Origin: Bacteroidales bacterium
Lineage (GTDB): Bacteria > Bacteroidota > Bacteroidia > Bacteroidales > JACABE01
Reading direction: 5' to 3'
Length of the DNA stretch: 64,000 nt
Assembly: GCA_023251515.1 (NCBI GenBank)
Contig: JAHEYQ010000009.1
Location: 1 to 64,000, forward strand
The first letter of the stretch is position 1. Each line of letters starts with the position of its first letter. Position numbers and translations under genes: made by a program. The notes under the pieces are model-generated. The model saw only the letters and a list, made by a program, of their open reading frames with translations, was not told where the DNA came from and made no database searches. This document shows, in pieces, positions 63,899 to 64,000 of the stretch.

Positions 63899-64000
63899 TT
63901 ATTGATTAAGATATTTTTCGAGATATTCAAATTCGGGTGTAAGTTTGCCTTTGTGAAGAATCAAGGCTTTTTTTAATGATTTTGGCAAATCCAGATCGGC
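63899..64000 (-). CDS. C-terminal end of an incomplete gene
   Basis: The last 33 codons of a minus-strand gene cut by the window edge: ends LTPEFEYLEKYLNQ and stop, preceded by DLPKSLKKALILHKGK. The frame is open to the edge. Too short to assign a family. It precedes the putative porin by 27 bp. Confidence 0.6.
   Translation of the reverse strand, partial: ADLDLPKSLKKALILHKGKLTPEFEYLEKYLNQ

Overview
The window is AT-rich DNA from a member of the Bacteroidota, probably an anaerobic Bacteroidales/Marinilabiliales-type organism. The evidence is consistent across the window. Promoters match the Bacteroidota -33/-7 pattern (TTTG ... TAnnTTTG). Surface proteins carry Bacteroidota sorting signals: a type IX secretion (T9SS) C-terminal domain and a PID-CTERM-like tail. 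Several families are typical of the phylum: a BatA/von Willebrand A protein, a Bacteroidetes ParC, a 'putative porin', DUF1573, DUF2279 and a CotH-like kinase. A flavodiiron protein suggests an anaerobe that must deal with O2 or NO. I found no transposase, prophage, CRISPR array or rRNA.

Layout. 1-2.2 kb: a small outer-membrane barrel and an acyltransferase-3 protein, both minus strand. 2.6-12.3 kb, plus strand: a BatA/vWA membrane protein tightly coupled to topoisomerase IV subunit A, a flavodiiron protein, two lipoproteins and an orphan 5TM-LYT/PAS histidine kinase. 12.3-16.8 kb, minus: CotH-like protein, lytic transglycosylase, RfbC, dihydrolipoyl dehydrogenase. 17-19 kb, plus: a PLP-dependent sulfur amino acid enzyme and a DUF2461 protein. 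19.3-23.7 kb, minus: DUF2279 protein, phosphoglucomutase/phosphomannomutase, a catalytically dead alpha/beta-hydrolase and MltG. 24.4-40.9 kb, plus: a surface locus with a 3873-residue beta-helix protein, a 1460-residue T9SS protein and an 80-residue PID-CTERM-like protein. 41-45.8 kb: tRNA-Pro, LepA, RidA and the folate p-aminobenzoate genes pabC-pabB, diverging from pabA. 45.8-46.6 kb: a repeat island. 46.6-50.8 kb, minus: glycan-related methyltransferase, flippase, glycosyltransferase, then PrmC. 50.8-64 kb: RibD, SmpB, a SpoIIE-type phosphatase diverging from a class III nucleotide cyclase, a large periplasmic protein, a DUF1573 protein, an outer-membrane barrel, a candidate small RNA, a GNAT acetyltransferase, a putative porin and the end of another gene.

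The most interesting part is the surface locus. Three consecutive genes each carry a different kind of C-terminal end. The giant protein ends in two dockerin-like calcium loops inside a larger C-terminal module. Its neighbour starts with a beta-rich domain that I suspect is cohesin-like and ends in a T9SS domain. The third is a PID-CTERM-like peptide. A cell-surface cohesin/dockerin-like pair is a testable guess.

The second theme is non-coding structure. Several intergenic tandem arrays have periods of about 21, 22, 41 and 42 bp, most of them with a dyad in each unit. There is also a REP-like hairpin cluster, a MITE-like element, a 27-bp perfect hairpin, and a roughly 287-nt candidate RNA carrying a perfect AGGAGGU in a phylum that rarely uses Shine-Dalgarno sequences. 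Several housekeeping genes (ribD, pabA, lepA, smpB) have their -7 box only 5-8 nt before the start codon, which predicts leaderless or nearly leaderless mRNAs.
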